Positions 1-9,117 of a stretch of DNA of 49,238 nucleotides are shown piece by piece. The position numbers and the translations under genes are program-made. A model generated the notes under the pieces. It was not told the DNA's origin. It saw only the letters and a program-made list of their open reading frames with translations, and searched no databases. The stretch's first letter is position 1. Every line of letters begins with the position of its first letter. The stretch spans positions 1 through 49,238 of the forward strand of contig DAHVEJ010000009.1 of NCBI GenBank assembly GCA_027313145.1. The letters run 5' to 3'. Source of the stretch: Phycisphaerales bacterium (GTDB lineage: Bacteria; Planctomycetota; Phycisphaerae; WQYP01).

Positions 1-2564
1 AGCGAAGCCTGGGCTGCCCTGAATACCTCGGAACGCTTCGTGACATCCTTTGTCCCATTGAGGATCACCTCTGTCTGGGGGCCGCAGGGAATTTTGATCA
101 GCGTTAAAGGCCCTGCCACATCGATATCCGTGGCCCAACTAACAGTTGCGTGGGCGAGTTGCATCCATTGGTCCACTTCGTGCGCTGGTGAGCTATTTAC
201 GGTTACACTCGCGGCCGCGTTGCCGTGGACGCGTAAAATGAAATTTTTAACCGAAGACTGATACGTTCCCGAACTCGGGCTTACGGTTACGACGGTACGT
301 TGCCCATCGGCTTTCGCCGTGATTTGCTGCCGGTGAAATTCGTTTTTTTCGTATCCGTACGTGGTTCCATCATCATCATAAAACAGCCCTGATGTGGCTG
401 CTGATGTTGGGTGAATATCAATATAGATCATTTCGGGATTGGCGGTGTGAATGGCGCGGACTGGCTCTGCAGCCGGGATAATCGCACCTTGCTTGATAAA
501 AAGAGGCCAGTCCATCCAGGAATCGGTGTTCAGGGCGTAATTAATCCATTGGCCACCGGTGTATCGATCACCGCGGAAGTAATCTGTCCATTCGCCGGCG
601 GGAAGGTAAATCCGACGAGTGGTGGATTGATCGTTTTGATTTCCCAGTTTTTCCAGCACGGGCGCACATAGAATCCAGTCGCCAAACATCCATTGATCCA
701 CCATGGATATGACGTGTGGATCATGGGGATAATCGAAGATTAATGGCCGCACGATGCCAACACCGGTTTGTACACAGGCGGCATGTTCAAGGGCATAGGT
801 ATAGAAAAACCATGTGTAACGCTGGCGAATGGCTTGTTTGACCGTTTCACAGGCCTGATCCCCAAACACCCAGGGTTGCCGGCGCTCACCGTTGGTGCAA
901 TGGGTTCGTAGCGTGGGGCACACCGCGGTGAATTGAAACCATCGCGTGTAGACTTCCGGCGTGGGGTGGCCGTTAAATCCGCCGGTATCCTGTGCCCAAC
1001 GCATCTGCCCCATGGTGATGGTATTAATCATCGCAAGGGTCTGTTCCCGCATGACATGAAATCCTGTGGAAATATCCCCCGACCATGTGGCGTAAGCATA
1101 GCGCTGGGAGCCGAGATAAAAATTGCGATTAATCGACCATACTCGCGTATTCGGTCGAACCCCTCTTTGTCCGTCATACAGGGACTGCTGCATGTGCAGA
1201 AACTGGAAATTGCCGGTATTTCCCTGGTCTGCTTCGTCGTTCCAGAATCCCGCAATTCCCTGCTCCATGCATTGATGAACCCAGGTGGCATGCCAATACC
1301 ATTGTCGGCACAGGGGCTTGTAAAAATCCAGATCCAGTGACATTAGCTCGGAAAAATAATCCGCGAACGGTTTTTCCCCGGGCAGAAAAATACCGAGTTT
1401 TTTTGCCGATGCGCCCTGTGTGGTCATCGGCTCAAGTTTGCCTTTCACGGTACTGATGATAATCCGCGGTTTCATAATGCCGGTAATTTTGCATTCCAAA
1501 TTCCGCGTCCAGTTAATCAGTGCATCCGGGTTTTCGCCGGGAAGCAAGGCCTGTGAATATTTAACCGGATTCCATCGGAACTCGCCAAAATGGCTGGCAC
1601 CCCAGTCTTTCCAGTCAAAGTCAAGGGTGAAGTTATCAATTGGAATATCCCTGGCGCGATAGGTTTCCAGATAGTGCCGCAGCAAATGTTGATTCGTGCC
1701 CCATTGCGAGTTGGTAAATCCATAGGCCCATTTGGGAAACAGTGGCATTTTCCCTGAAACCATGGCCAAACTTTGGAATATGGTTTTCGGCGGTCCAACA
1801 AAGATGAAGACCGTCAGACTGTTGGGACGAAAATAATTGCGGCCATAATCTTCCGGTTTAGGATTTCCGTAATAAAAGCTGATTTCATTATCATTAATGT
1901 GGAAATATCCGCCGTCAGAGTCCACAAGAATGCCGTAGCCTGATGTGGTCCAGGCAAAGGGCGCTCCGCCGCCGCCTTCGGCTGATGCTTCAACTTTGTA
2001 AGTTCCGTTTGGCACGCCTTGGCCATTTTTAAGCACCGGGACTTTGGGTTTGGTCCACTCGGCGGAATTATGAATGCCATAGAAATTCGCTTTTTTATCG
2101 CGGCCGAAAGTCACACCGGTGGCAGCCTGATTTTGGGGATTCACCAGCATTCTTTGCTTTCCGGTTTGGCTTAGCAGGATATTACCGGCGCGATCAAATA
2201 GGGTAATTTGTGACGAATTACGGTGGACCAGTAGCTCAAATTCCGTTGTTTTTAAGCGAATGCTGTGCGTGTCTGTTTCAATCAAAGCCTTGGGGGCACC
2301 TGGAAATGCTGCGTCGGGATCCAATACCGGTGTGTGCGGATCACTTATCCCGTTTGCCAGCAGGTCCAGTCGCAAAATACCGGGCGACAACGCTTTAGCG
2401 TGCAATACATCATCGCCTATGGATAGCTGGAAGGAATCTTCCTGGCGGTGAACATTCGCCTGTTGGTGGGTCGCAGCAGCTGCCTGCAGTGATTCGCTGC
2501 CGACAAGTGCGACTGTTAATGCGGCCGTTGAGGACGCCCGAAGAAAATCACGTCTGTTGTTCAT
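1..2564 (-). CDS. GH31 alpha-xylosidase/alpha-glucosidase, Tat-exported (3' end cut by window)
   Basis: A long open frame starts at the ATG at 2564 and has no stop before the window edge, so about 854 residues are visible and the C-terminus is missing. The N-terminus MNNRRDFLRASS, followed by a hydrophobic stretch, is a twin-arginine signal. The body matches glycoside hydrolase family 31: FTLDFDWKDWG near residue 340, GFWNDEAD with the candidate nucleophile Asp443, and ATWSGD with the candidate acid/base Asp497. GH31 enzymes remove alpha-linked xylose or glucose from non-reducing ends. Beside GH74, GH3 and GH5, alpha-xylosidase acting on xyloglucan oligosaccharides is the likeliest role, but specificity is inferred. 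It begins 15 bp after the GH3 stop, so it is probably the third gene of a GH5-GH3-GH31 operon. A GGAG lies only about 13 bp upstream of the start. Confidence 0.9.
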   Translation of the reverse strand, partial: MNNRRDFLRASSTAALTVALVGSESLQAAAATHQQANVHRQEDSFQLSIGDDVLHAKALSPGILRLDLLANGISDPHTPVLDPDAAFPGAPKALIETDTHSIRLKTTEFELLVHRNSSQITLFDRAGNILLSQTGKQRMLVNPQNQAATGVTFGRDKKANFYGIHNSAEWTKPKVPVLKNGQGVPNGTYKVEASAEGGGGAPFAWTTSGYGILVDSDGGYFHINDNEISFYYGNPKPEDYGRNYFRPNSLTVFIFVGPPKTIFQSLAMVSGKMPLFPKWAYGFTNSQWGTNQHLLRHYLETYRARDIPIDNFTLDFDWKDWGASHFGEFRWNPVKYSQALLPGENPDALINWTRNLECKITGIMKPRIIISTVKGKLEPMTTQGASAKKLGIFLPGEKPFADYFSELMSLDLDFYKPLCRQWYWHATWVHQCMEQGIAGFWNDEADQGNTGNFQFLHMQQSLYDGQRGVRPNTRVWSINRNFYLGSQRYAYATWSGDISTGFHVMREQTLAMINTITMGQMRWAQDTGGFNGHPTPEVYTRWFQFTAVCPTLRTHCTNGERRQPWVFGDQACETVKQAIRQRYTWFFYTYALEHAACVQTGVGIVRPLIFDYPHDPHVISMVDQWMFGDWILCAPVLEKLGNQNDQSTTRRIYLPAGEWTDYFRGDRYTGGQWINYALNTDSWMDWPLFIKQGAIIPAAEPVRAIHTANPEMIYIDIHPTSAATSGLFYDDDGTTYGYEKNEFHRQQITAKADGQRTVVTVSPSSGTYQSSVKNFILRVHGNAAASVTVNSSPAHEVDQWMQLAHATVSWATDIDVAGPLTLIKIPCGPQTEVILNGTKDVTKRSEVFRAAQAS

Positions 2565-2579
2565 GGATGAGGTAAACTC

Positions 2580-4961
2580 CTAATGGTGGCGCTGCGGGCC
2601 ATGATATGAAAGCGATGTTGCCACAGTTGTCAAAGAACGCTTTCTGGCTCGCACCGGCGATGATGGGCGGGCCAAAGTGAAGTCCGCCGGTTGCCCTGAA
2701 CTGGAATTCGAGGAAATCCAGATTTCAAAATGACTCGGCTCAACCAGCCATCTGCCTCCGGCAGTATAGTATCCCCAGTCCTTGGCACCAAGCGCAAAGC
2801 TGACCCTCTGGCTTTGCCCCGGGGCAAGTTGCACGCGGTGAAATCCCTTCAATTCTCTGACTGGTCGGCACCCCGCGCTAAAGTACAGGCCCCTGATATA
2901 GAGCTGAACGGTTGTCATGCCCGGTACGTGACCGATATTTGTCACCCGGGCGCTGGCGATAACAGGCTTGGTGCCGACTGACCGTGTAACGTTCAGGTGG
3001 ACCGATCCGATATGAAACTTTGTGTAAGATAAACCGTAGCCGAAAGGGAATTCCGCCTTTCGCGTTCCATCAATATATTTCCCCAAGGTTGGGCGTCCGG
3101 TGTTCAGGTGGTCGTAAAAGACCGGAATTTGTCCAATGGAACGCGGAAAGTCCATCGTCAGCCGGCCGCTGGGATCATACTTGCCCGTGAGGACCGCCGT
3201 AACGGCGGGGGCGGTCTGTGTGCCTAATTGCCAGCATTCCAGAACAGCCGCTGACGATCGTACCACGTGGGGAATTGTCAAAGGGCGACCGTTAAATAGC
3301 AGCGTGACAACCGGTTTGCCGCTGGCCGCGACCATGTTAAACAATTGCTGCTCTTTCTTCGGCAGACCAATTCGTTTTCGGCTGGTGTTTTCACCGGTCA
3401 TGCTGGACGTTTCACCAACTGCCAACAGCACCAGATCAGCGCTTCTTGCCGCCGCTGCCGCTTGCCGAAATCCCTTTCCCGACATACCGGTTTTGACAAT
3501 AGACCATTTAACGTACCCTCCCAGGGCCTTGCGCAGGCACTGCGACAGGGGGGGCATGTGACCTACGCCGCCCAAATCATGCCAACAGCCTAAAAATTGG
3601 CTTCGCGTATTGACAAACGGTCCAATGAGCGCAATATCCTGCGGTGGATGAAGCAGCGGCAGGATATTATGTGAATTTTTGAGAAGCACGCACGATCGTT
3701 CCGCCGCTTGGAAAGCCAGTTTGAGCGATGCGGGTTTAAGAAATGCATGTCTCCAGCGTGTCATGCTGAAGTACGGATGTTCAAATAGACCGCTTGCAAA
3801 TTTGACAGCCAGCACCCGACGCACTGCGGAATTGACCTCGGCAATCGATACTTTGCCTTGGCAAACCTGTCTTACGAGTGTGGTATACGTATGACTGAAC
3901 ATCTCCATGTCTACGCCGGCAAATAAAGCTCTTCGGGCGGCGTCCGCGGGACTGCGTGCGTAGCCCCAGTTGACCAGTTGGCCCACGCCTCCCCAGTCGC
4001 TGACGACAAATCCCCGAAAGCCCAGTTGCCTGCGAAGGACATGATGCAGCGTGTAGCGATCCGCTGTGGCCGGAACACCTCCGATTGAATTAAACGCACT
4101 CATCACCGTGGCTGCGCCGGCGTTAATTCCGGCGCGGAACGCGGGGATATGATAATTCCACAATGTAAAGCGCGTAAGTTCCGCCTGATTGTAATCCCTT
4201 CCTCCCTGAACCGAACCATATCCGATATAATGCTTCAAACACGATATCACATGATAGGGCGTCCCTAATGCGGTTCCCTGAAATCCGCGCACCGCGGCAG
4301 CGGTAAATAATGAATCAAGGTAGGGGTCCTCGCCGAAGCCTTCCGCCACACGACCCCAGCGCGGGTCATGGGAAATATTAACCATCGGAGCAAAAACCCA
4401 GTCGATTCCCGCCGCCGTAGCCTCCCGTGCGGCTACACTCTGGCATTGTTGCACCAGACTTGGAGACCAGGCGCAGGACATTGCCAAAGGAATCGGGAAA
4501 ATTGTTTTGCACCCGTGAACAACATCCTCGCCAAACAGCAGAGGGATTCCCAACCGCGTATCTGATACCGCCATGCGTTGGGCTGCGTTCTCCCGGAATA
4601 GTCGGTATTTCCAAAATGCCGCTCCGGTCAAATGAGCCGGCGCGGGAATTCCCAGAAAGGATGATACATCACCTGATTTGATGGATGGTGCCAGGGTCCG
4701 CAGATGTTGTGTTCCCCAGCACACTTGCATCAATTGCCCCACCTTCTCGCGCAGGGTCATGCGTGAAAGCAACTCGGAGACTCTCTGGTCAATGGGCTGA
4801 GCGGCATTTAACCAGGGGCGGCGGCCCTGAATGGAAAATATTTTCCCATCCGCATGGGTCAATGCGGGCGAAAGCAGAATTGAACCTGCCGCCAAGGCCG
4901 CGGGCGCTAGTGACCGGCGGCAACACTGTAAAAACAAGGCTATCTTTTTTTTCATAAGCAA
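2580..4961 (-). CDS. GH3 beta-glucosidase/beta-xylosidase family enzyme
   Basis: The 793-residue product has an N-terminal signal (MKKKIALFLQCC, then a hydrophobic run ending near ALTHA, residue 36). The GH3 N-terminal barrel shows VFAPMVNISHDPRWGR (about 189-204), CLKHYIGYG (about 241-249) and GFVVSDWGG with the candidate nucleophile Asp322. A GH3 C-terminal domain follows, with a conserved ENTSRKRIGLP stretch, and a fibronectin III-like tail that starts after FPFGYGLSYTKF. GH3 enzymes release glucose or xylose from the non-reducing ends of beta-linked oligosaccharides. The start at 4961 overlaps the end of the upstream GH5 gene by 10 bp; a second in-frame ATG at 4955 is equally possible. 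This suggests translational coupling. Together with GH31 it would degrade oligosaccharides released by endo-enzymes. Export is to the periplasm or cell surface; exact substrate is unknown. Confidence 0.92.
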   Translation of the reverse strand: MLMKKKIALFLQCCRRSLAPAALAAGSILLSPALTHADGKIFSIQGRRPWLNAAQPIDQRVSELLSRMTLREKVGQLMQVCWGTQHLRTLAPSIKSGDVSSFLGIPAPAHLTGAAFWKYRLFRENAAQRMAVSDTRLGIPLLFGEDVVHGCKTIFPIPLAMSCAWSPSLVQQCQSVAAREATAAGIDWVFAPMVNISHDPRWGRVAEGFGEDPYLDSLFTAAAVRGFQGTALGTPYHVISCLKHYIGYGSVQGGRDYNQAELTRFTLWNYHIPAFRAGINAGAATVMSAFNSIGGVPATADRYTLHHVLRRQLGFRGFVVSDWGGVGQLVNWGYARSPADAARRALFAGVDMEMFSHTYTTLVRQVCQGKVSIAEVNSAVRRVLAVKFASGLFEHPYFSMTRWRHAFLKPASLKLAFQAAERSCVLLKNSHNILPLLHPPQDIALIGPFVNTRSQFLGCWHDLGGVGHMPPLSQCLRKALGGYVKWSIVKTGMSGKGFRQAAAAARSADLVLLAVGETSSMTGENTSRKRIGLPKKEQQLFNMVAASGKPVVTLLFNGRPLTIPHVVRSSAAVLECWQLGTQTAPAVTAVLTGKYDPSGRLTMDFPRSIGQIPVFYDHLNTGRPTLGKYIDGTRKAEFPFGYGLSYTKFHIGSVHLNVTRSVGTKPVIASARVTNIGHVPGMTTVQLYIRGLYFSAGCRPVRELKGFHRVQLAPGQSQRVSFALGAKDWGYYTAGGRWLVEPSHFEIWISSNSSSGQPADFTLARPSSPVRARKRSLTTVATSLSYHGPQRHH

Positions 4962-6607
4962 TGTATCCGTCTATTTCGTCGCCGTAATTGCCAGACGCCC
5001 AGCATTCCCACACTCAATAAGGCAATCGTGGCGGGTTCCGGGGTCACAGTAACATCGGCAAATGAAGCGGTGGAGATGCTGCTGGTATTGTGAGAACTTA
5101 CGGCCAACCCGGCGAGGAAGCTTGAATCCGTGAAGTTTAGGGTGGGCACTGAGCCTATTTCGATCCAGTCCAAAGCGCCGCCTGGCACCGGGGCCGTCGA
5201 ATAATATCCGGTGAAGGTGCTTCCCGTTTTCACCAGGCGCACCCAGATTGTGCCGCTTACCGTGGCACTTCCGATTTCGATGGCGTCGGTGCCGGCGGTC
5301 GTGCGGGCTTGCATCTGCACGCCATTGCCCGGTGTTAATTCCACCGCTACAAACGCAGCGTCCGCCGCCGCCGAATCGCGGAACATGACGCCGGCCTTCG
5401 CCCAGGCGTCTGTGTTTTGTTGCGAAGTAACCTGCGCGGAAATGGTGCCGTTGCCGGTTAAGGGGCGGGAAGCGAAATTGAATTGATCGGAAGCATTCCA
5501 TATATCCAAGCCACTTCCAAAGACGGTAAAGGTTCCTTTGGAATAACTGCCCGCGCCGGAAATCGAAGGAGCCCCGATGTCCGTATCCGTCCAGGTGCTG
5601 GGCAATGCCGCACGCCCTGTGCCCAGCGTATAGGTTAATACCTGCGATGCCCAATTATAATTTTGGGCTGAATCATTCAGTGTGCCATCACTGTTGTGCA
5701 AGGTATCACTGTCCGCATCGTTCCAGTTCCAGGCGATGGCACCGACATTTTTTGCCGTAGCGGCCTGCAGGAATGGAGAAACGTTATAACCGCCCGCCGA
5801 TGTGGACCACCCATATTCTCCAATTATCATCTTAACGCCGGCATTCTGAACACTTGCGATGCTGCTTTCCATTCCTGACGTTCCGGTAGAGAACCACGAA
5901 TTATACGCGTGAAGATCGAAGACCAAATTGTGCTGCGGATCATATTGGACCAGCGCGGCTCCGTCGGCGACTACAGGAGCCACGCTACCGGCTTCCTGCC
6001 CGCCGGGAATCACAATGTTTCCCGTGAAGCCGGTTCCGTCGCGGATGCTGTTTACCATGGTTTCCATATCCGAAAGCCATTGGCCATCGGCCGTTGGCGT
6101 ATTCCAGGCGTAAGGCTCGTTCCATACCTCCAACCAAACATTCGACTGCCCGGCAAACTGCTTGGCCATCGCCGTAAGCTGATCGTTGTAGGCATTCCAA
6201 TAGGACGTTTGTGAAGGCGTCACGCCAAGAATCTGCGATCCCGACCAGGTGAAGGGACAAAGAATTGTGGTATCACCGGCGGCAGAGTTATTGTTAACAA
6301 CGCTTTGCAGTCCATGCAGATAGCTCCCATCGGCTTGAATGGTATTTGTTCCCATGGGAACGACGTTAAAATCGGGGATGTCTTCACGAATAATATTGAT
6401 TCCCCAGGATGACATTGCCGCCGCGCTGTCGCCGCCGTAAACATCCCAGGCATTGGCTCCCCGATATCCTCCCGTGCTGGTCGATCCCAATGGGGCGATC
6501 CCGGTCGCGGCATGGGCCATAAGGGGCACTGCAAATACCACGCCGGACGTAATCATGGCCGTTTTGAGTAAGGACGATATCTCAATTCTAAGTTTACCTG
6601 TAGACAT
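4952..6607 (-). CDS. GH5-like endo-glycanase with C-terminal lectin-like module and PEP-CTERM tail
   Basis: This is a 551-residue secreted enzyme. A signal peptide ends near MAHAATG (about 34). The catalytic barrel resembles clan GH-A, family 5: WLEVWNEPYAW gives the acid/base Glu164, VFDLHAYNSW follows, and IIGEYGWST gives the nucleophile Glu264. From about residue 345 there is a beta-rich module of the DUF1349/laminin-G type (AGVMFRDSAAADAAFVAVEL) that may bind carbohydrate. The end VTPEPATIALLSVGMLG plus RRRNRR is a PEP-CTERM sorting signal, so the protein is probably processed by an exosortase and held at the surface. It is first in an operon with GH3 (10-bp overlap) and GH31. Beta-glucan, mannan or xyloglucan are all possible substrates. 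Confidence 0.85.
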   Translation of the reverse strand: MSTGKLRIEISSLLKTAMITSGVVFAVPLMAHAATGIAPLGSTSTGGYRGANAWDVYGGDSAAAMSSWGINIIREDIPDFNVVPMGTNTIQADGSYLHGLQSVVNNNSAAGDTTILCPFTWSGSQILGVTPSQTSYWNAYNDQLTAMAKQFAGQSNVWLEVWNEPYAWNTPTADGQWLSDMETMVNSIRDGTGFTGNIVIPGGQEAGSVAPVVADGAALVQYDPQHNLVFDLHAYNSWFSTGTSGMESSIASVQNAGVKMIIGEYGWSTSAGGYNVSPFLQAATAKNVGAIAWNWNDADSDTLHNSDGTLNDSAQNYNWASQVLTYTLGTGRAALPSTWTDTDIGAPSISGAGSYSKGTFTVFGSGLDIWNASDQFNFASRPLTGNGTISAQVTSQQNTDAWAKAGVMFRDSAAADAAFVAVELTPGNGVQMQARTTAGTDAIEIGSATVSGTIWVRLVKTGSTFTGYYSTAPVPGGALDWIEIGSVPTLNFTDSSFLAGLAVSSHNTSSISTASFADVTVTPEPATIALLSVGMLGVWQLRRRNRRIHCL

Positions 6608-6844
6608 ACAAGGACCCTTTCTTCCCTTGGGAAATCTTCAGACCAAATAAGCGTATTTTTAAGATCACGTCGACCGACAAACCTTTTCTCAAGCACCCAA
6701 ATTGCGCCTTTTGGCGATTGCGGGAGCAATGCGAGCAGCAACATTTTGAACCACTGCGAACCATGAAGGCGGGCGTTTGTCATTCTATTTATGAGGCTTG
6801 ATTACCATAAATCCGTTGTGCAAAACGTCGGTTGGCGACCTGTT

Positions 6845-6883
6845 AAAAAACGGCGGTACCGCAGCATTTTTGCGGTACCGCCG
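6845..6883 (-). terminator. Rho-independent terminator after the 6898-7656 gene
   Basis: Perfect 13-bp inverted arms lie at 6851-6863 (CGGCGGTACCGCA) and 6871-6883 with a 7-nt loop. Read on the minus strand, the hairpin is followed by six T residues. It sits 15 bp after the stop codon of the PEP-CTERM gene, so transcription of that unit should end here. The GH5 operon would then need its own promoter in 6608-6844. I see no strong promoter or copy of the shared operator in that stretch. Confidence 0.9.
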
Positions 6884-6897
6884 CCAAATTATCCCGG

Positions 6898-7656
6898 TTA
6901 GCCTGTAATGCGCCTGCGGCGTGTTATCAGCAATAGCCCACTGCCCGCGGCAGCGAATATTGCCAGTGTTGCCGGTTCAGGTACGGCGGCGGACGTGAGA
7001 TTGAAGTTGTCGTAAACTTCCGTGTAATCGTAACTCGCCTGATGTTGTACGACCCGTACGCCAACATAGCTTGTTCCCGTAGGAACTGTATCGCTTACAT
7101 TGAAAGTTTCAAACGGATTGCCAACAGCCGCTCCCTGGCCTGAATTCAAATTGGGTAGGTAAAACGCTCCGGAGGAAGAAACTGGAGTGTAATCACCCGC
7201 GGTATTATCTCCGTAGAAATCGAGGTAGACCTGCGACGATTCATATACGTTCCCTGAAAGAGCCCACTGGAAACTCAGATTCAGCGATTCGCCGGGTGTT
7301 ACCGCCGCCCGATCTACCGCGGAAGTCTGAAAAGTCCCGGTCATAATCTCCAGTGCGTTGCCGGTGCCGCCGCCGAGCTGCGCTACGGTCTGGCCATTGG
7401 CATCGGAATTTCCCGAGGGGCCGATCACGCCGAAATAAGCGTACTGATTGGCGGCCGGATTAACCGTCAACTGCCAGCCGGGCACATTCGTGTTGTCCGT
7501 GGTACCTTGGTAGTAGTCAAATGTTGAACCCGCGTTGAAACCGCCGTTCGTGAGCATGTTTGCCTGTGCGGTGCCAACGACGCTTAAGAGTCCAACCGTC
7601 AGAACACTCGAAGCCATCAGCCCAATTGCATGATGTGAATAAGATTTGGTTTTCAT
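6898..7656 (-). CDS. PEP-CTERM surface protein
   Basis: The 252-residue product begins at the ATG at 7656, which has a GGAG Shine-Dalgarno about 9 nt upstream; an open frame continues further upstream but has no such support. The signal peptide (MKTKSYSHH, then a hydrophobic run) ends near AQAN. The mature start MLTNGGFNAGSTFDYYQG and a following beta-sandwich-like sequence recall DUF642/carbohydrate-binding-like secreted proteins. The C-terminus VPEPATLAIFAAAGSGLLL followed by RRRR is a PEP-CTERM signal. It lies 210 bp downstream of the prepilin-type gene on the same strand, with no clear terminator between them, so it may be co-expressed with it. A role in binding substrate at the surface is inference. 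Confidence 0.8.
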   Translation of the reverse strand: MKTKSYSHHAIGLMASSVLTVGLLSVVGTAQANMLTNGGFNAGSTFDYYQGTTDNTNVPGWQLTVNPAANQYAYFGVIGPSGNSDANGQTVAQLGGGTGNALEIMTGTFQTSAVDRAAVTPGESLNLSFQWALSGNVYESSQVYLDFYGDNTAGDYTPVSSSGAFYLPNLNSGQGAAVGNPFETFNVSDTVPTGTSYVGVRVVQHQASYDYTEVYDNFNLTSAAVPEPATLAIFAAAGSGLLLITRRRRITG

Positions 7657-7866
7657 TGTGGTATCTCCAAAAAATATGGTTTCATTGTTTCGGCCAGAGC
7701 ACCCGTCAACGCTGACGGATGATGGCGTGCAAATATCATCTCCGCACCCGAATCCCTTTCGCCAACGGCGCGGGGATTCCGCGTGCAGATGTGTGTTCTC
7801 CCTTCGGACACTCCTTTCTGCAGCTTCTGAAAAATTCTGCGCAACGCCCAATCTATAATTGGATTA

Positions 7867-8769
7867 CTATTGAACCAGCGGTATATGCGGCCAAAAATCG
7901 CGACGCGTAATGGTTCCCATTGCCCGCGATTCAACATGGCCGTCCCCGAAGACCAGATTGCAATCCATGTTATTGTTATGCCGATATCGGAATCCGTGGA
8001 ATGTCATCGGACCGGTGTGATCGAAAATGTGGGTGTACGTCTCATCGATATTGTAGGGCGCGATCGCACTGGAACTGTAGGTCCATGGATAGGGTGCATA
8101 AGAGATAGAGTTGTTCGGGCCATTGGCGACCATGTAGTCCTGCCAGACTTGCACAATCGCCCAGTTATCCAACTGCATTTCAATTGGATCGGCCTGCCAG
8201 TTGGCATCGTATGCCAGTTGGGCATCCCATGCGATGGCAGTCTGATTGATATCCTTAACCGTTGAGAGCCTGACTGGTGGCGTGTATTGAGACCACCATG
8301 GATTAAACGTTTGGCCTGACCAATACCCAAAATCACCATCTTCGCCACTGAAGATGCGCGGATTTCCGGTGTATTGGTCGGTCCCTGCCGGGGCTAATGG
8401 TGCGCCGGGGTCCATAAATACTTTGCTATCAGTCACTTGGCCGATGTTGGCCCCGGTTGTGGTCGGCTGCACCCCCATTTCGATGCTCAGTTGCTGCGTC
8501 CAATCCCGAGAGACCCAGTTGACGGTATTGGCGTATCCGAATCCAAATGGGACGAAATCCTTGTTTTCCTCCGTATAGGTGATCAGCGTCAGGCCGATCT
8601 GCCGGAGGTTGGATTCACAGGCCACGGAGGTGGCCAAATCCTTCGCCCTTGCCAGCGCCGGCAATAACAGGGCGATCAGCAATGCGATAATCGAGATCAC
8701 CACCAGCAATTCGATTAACGTAAAGCCTCGACTCGTACCCGTGCGTGAGATGAATTGCTTGCCAGACAT
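7867..8769 (-). CDS. Prepilin-type N-terminal methylation protein (pseudopilin-like)
   Basis: The 300-residue protein carries a type IV pilin/type II secretion signal: a short basic leader ending in SRG, then [28 protein letters not shown] at about residues 17-43. The body resembles the DUF1559-like pseudopilin family common in planctomycetes. Near the end, [17 protein letters not shown] is a variant of the family's His/Asp-Gly tail motif; the His-to-DG spacing is 11 here, versus the usual 9. The start at 8769 is supported by GGAGG 8 nt upstream. The promoter region carries the same 54-bp operator as the hydrolase units, so this pilin-like protein is probably induced with them. Likely role: part of an envelope-spanning pseudopilus used in secretion or polymer uptake. 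This function is inferred. Confidence 0.88.
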   Translation of the reverse strand: MSGKQFISRTGTSRGFTLIELLVVISIIALLIALLLPALARAKDLATSVACESNLRQIGLTLITYTEENKDFVPFGFGYANTVNWVSRDWTQQLSIEMGVQPTTTGANIGQVTDSKVFMDPGAPLAPAGTDQYTGNPRIFSGEDGDFGYWSGQTFNPWWSQYTPPVRLSTVKDINQTAIAWDAQLAYDANWQADPIEMQLDNWAIVQVWQDYMVANGPNNSISYAPYPWTYSSSAIAPYNIDETYTHIFDHTGPMTFHGFRYRHNNNMDCNLVFGDGHVESRAMGTITRRDFWPHIPLVQ

Positions 8770-8861
8770 AATAAATCCTCCAAAAAAAGGAACCGTTCAT
8801 AATAACTCACCGGATGCTTTTTGCGGCAGAACATGGTTAGCCGCACGCATCGAATGATTTA

Positions 8862-8915
8862 ACTATACCTTGAGTGGTTTGATCTTTGGCGTCAAAAATG
8901 TTGTTGCTTTGCGCA
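8862..8915 (-). promoter_or_regulatory. Copy A of the shared 54-bp operator/promoter (prepilin-type gene)
   Basis: Read on the minus strand: TGCGCAAAG at 8915-8907, a 13-bp spacer, GACGCCAAAG at 8893-8884, a 16-bp spacer, then a TATAGT -10 box at 8867-8862. Copies B and C have identical element spacing. The downstream repeat occupies the position of a -35 box, and no good TTGACA is present, which is typical of activator-dependent promoters. The predicted transcript begins near 8855 and gives a leader of about 86 nt. The rest of 8770-9117 holds the leader and the regulator's own upstream region; TATGAT at 9081-9086 is a possible -10 box for the regulator. Confidence 0.75.
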
Positions 8916-9117
8916 TAATGTGAAATCAGGCCAAAAAAGGACGTTAATGCGGAATCTCTACTGTTTTCATGCCTGAAACCGTTACTATCACAGTGGGTGC
9001 TGGATTCGCTTTTAATGTCGTTTTTCTGGCGGAGGTGCTGTCTCATCGGCACATGGGGCGATTAAAATGTAGGGATTGGATATGATTGCTTGATGGAATT
9101 GTTTCCCTTTGGAGGCC

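Noticed and set aside
4971-5654. A 227-codon minus-strand frame in another phase of the GH5 gene
   Set aside because: Gly/Arg/His-rich shadow of the real coding frame, no motifs.
6608-6844. GCGCAA and CGCCAAA words upstream of the GH5-GH3-GH31 operon
   Set aside because: Spacing between repeats and to any -10 box does not fit the three good copies, so I do not claim a fourth operator.
7690-7866. TTGCGCAG followed by GCAGAAA upstream of the 6898-7656 gene
   Set aside because: No -10 box at the fixed distance and a poor second repeat.
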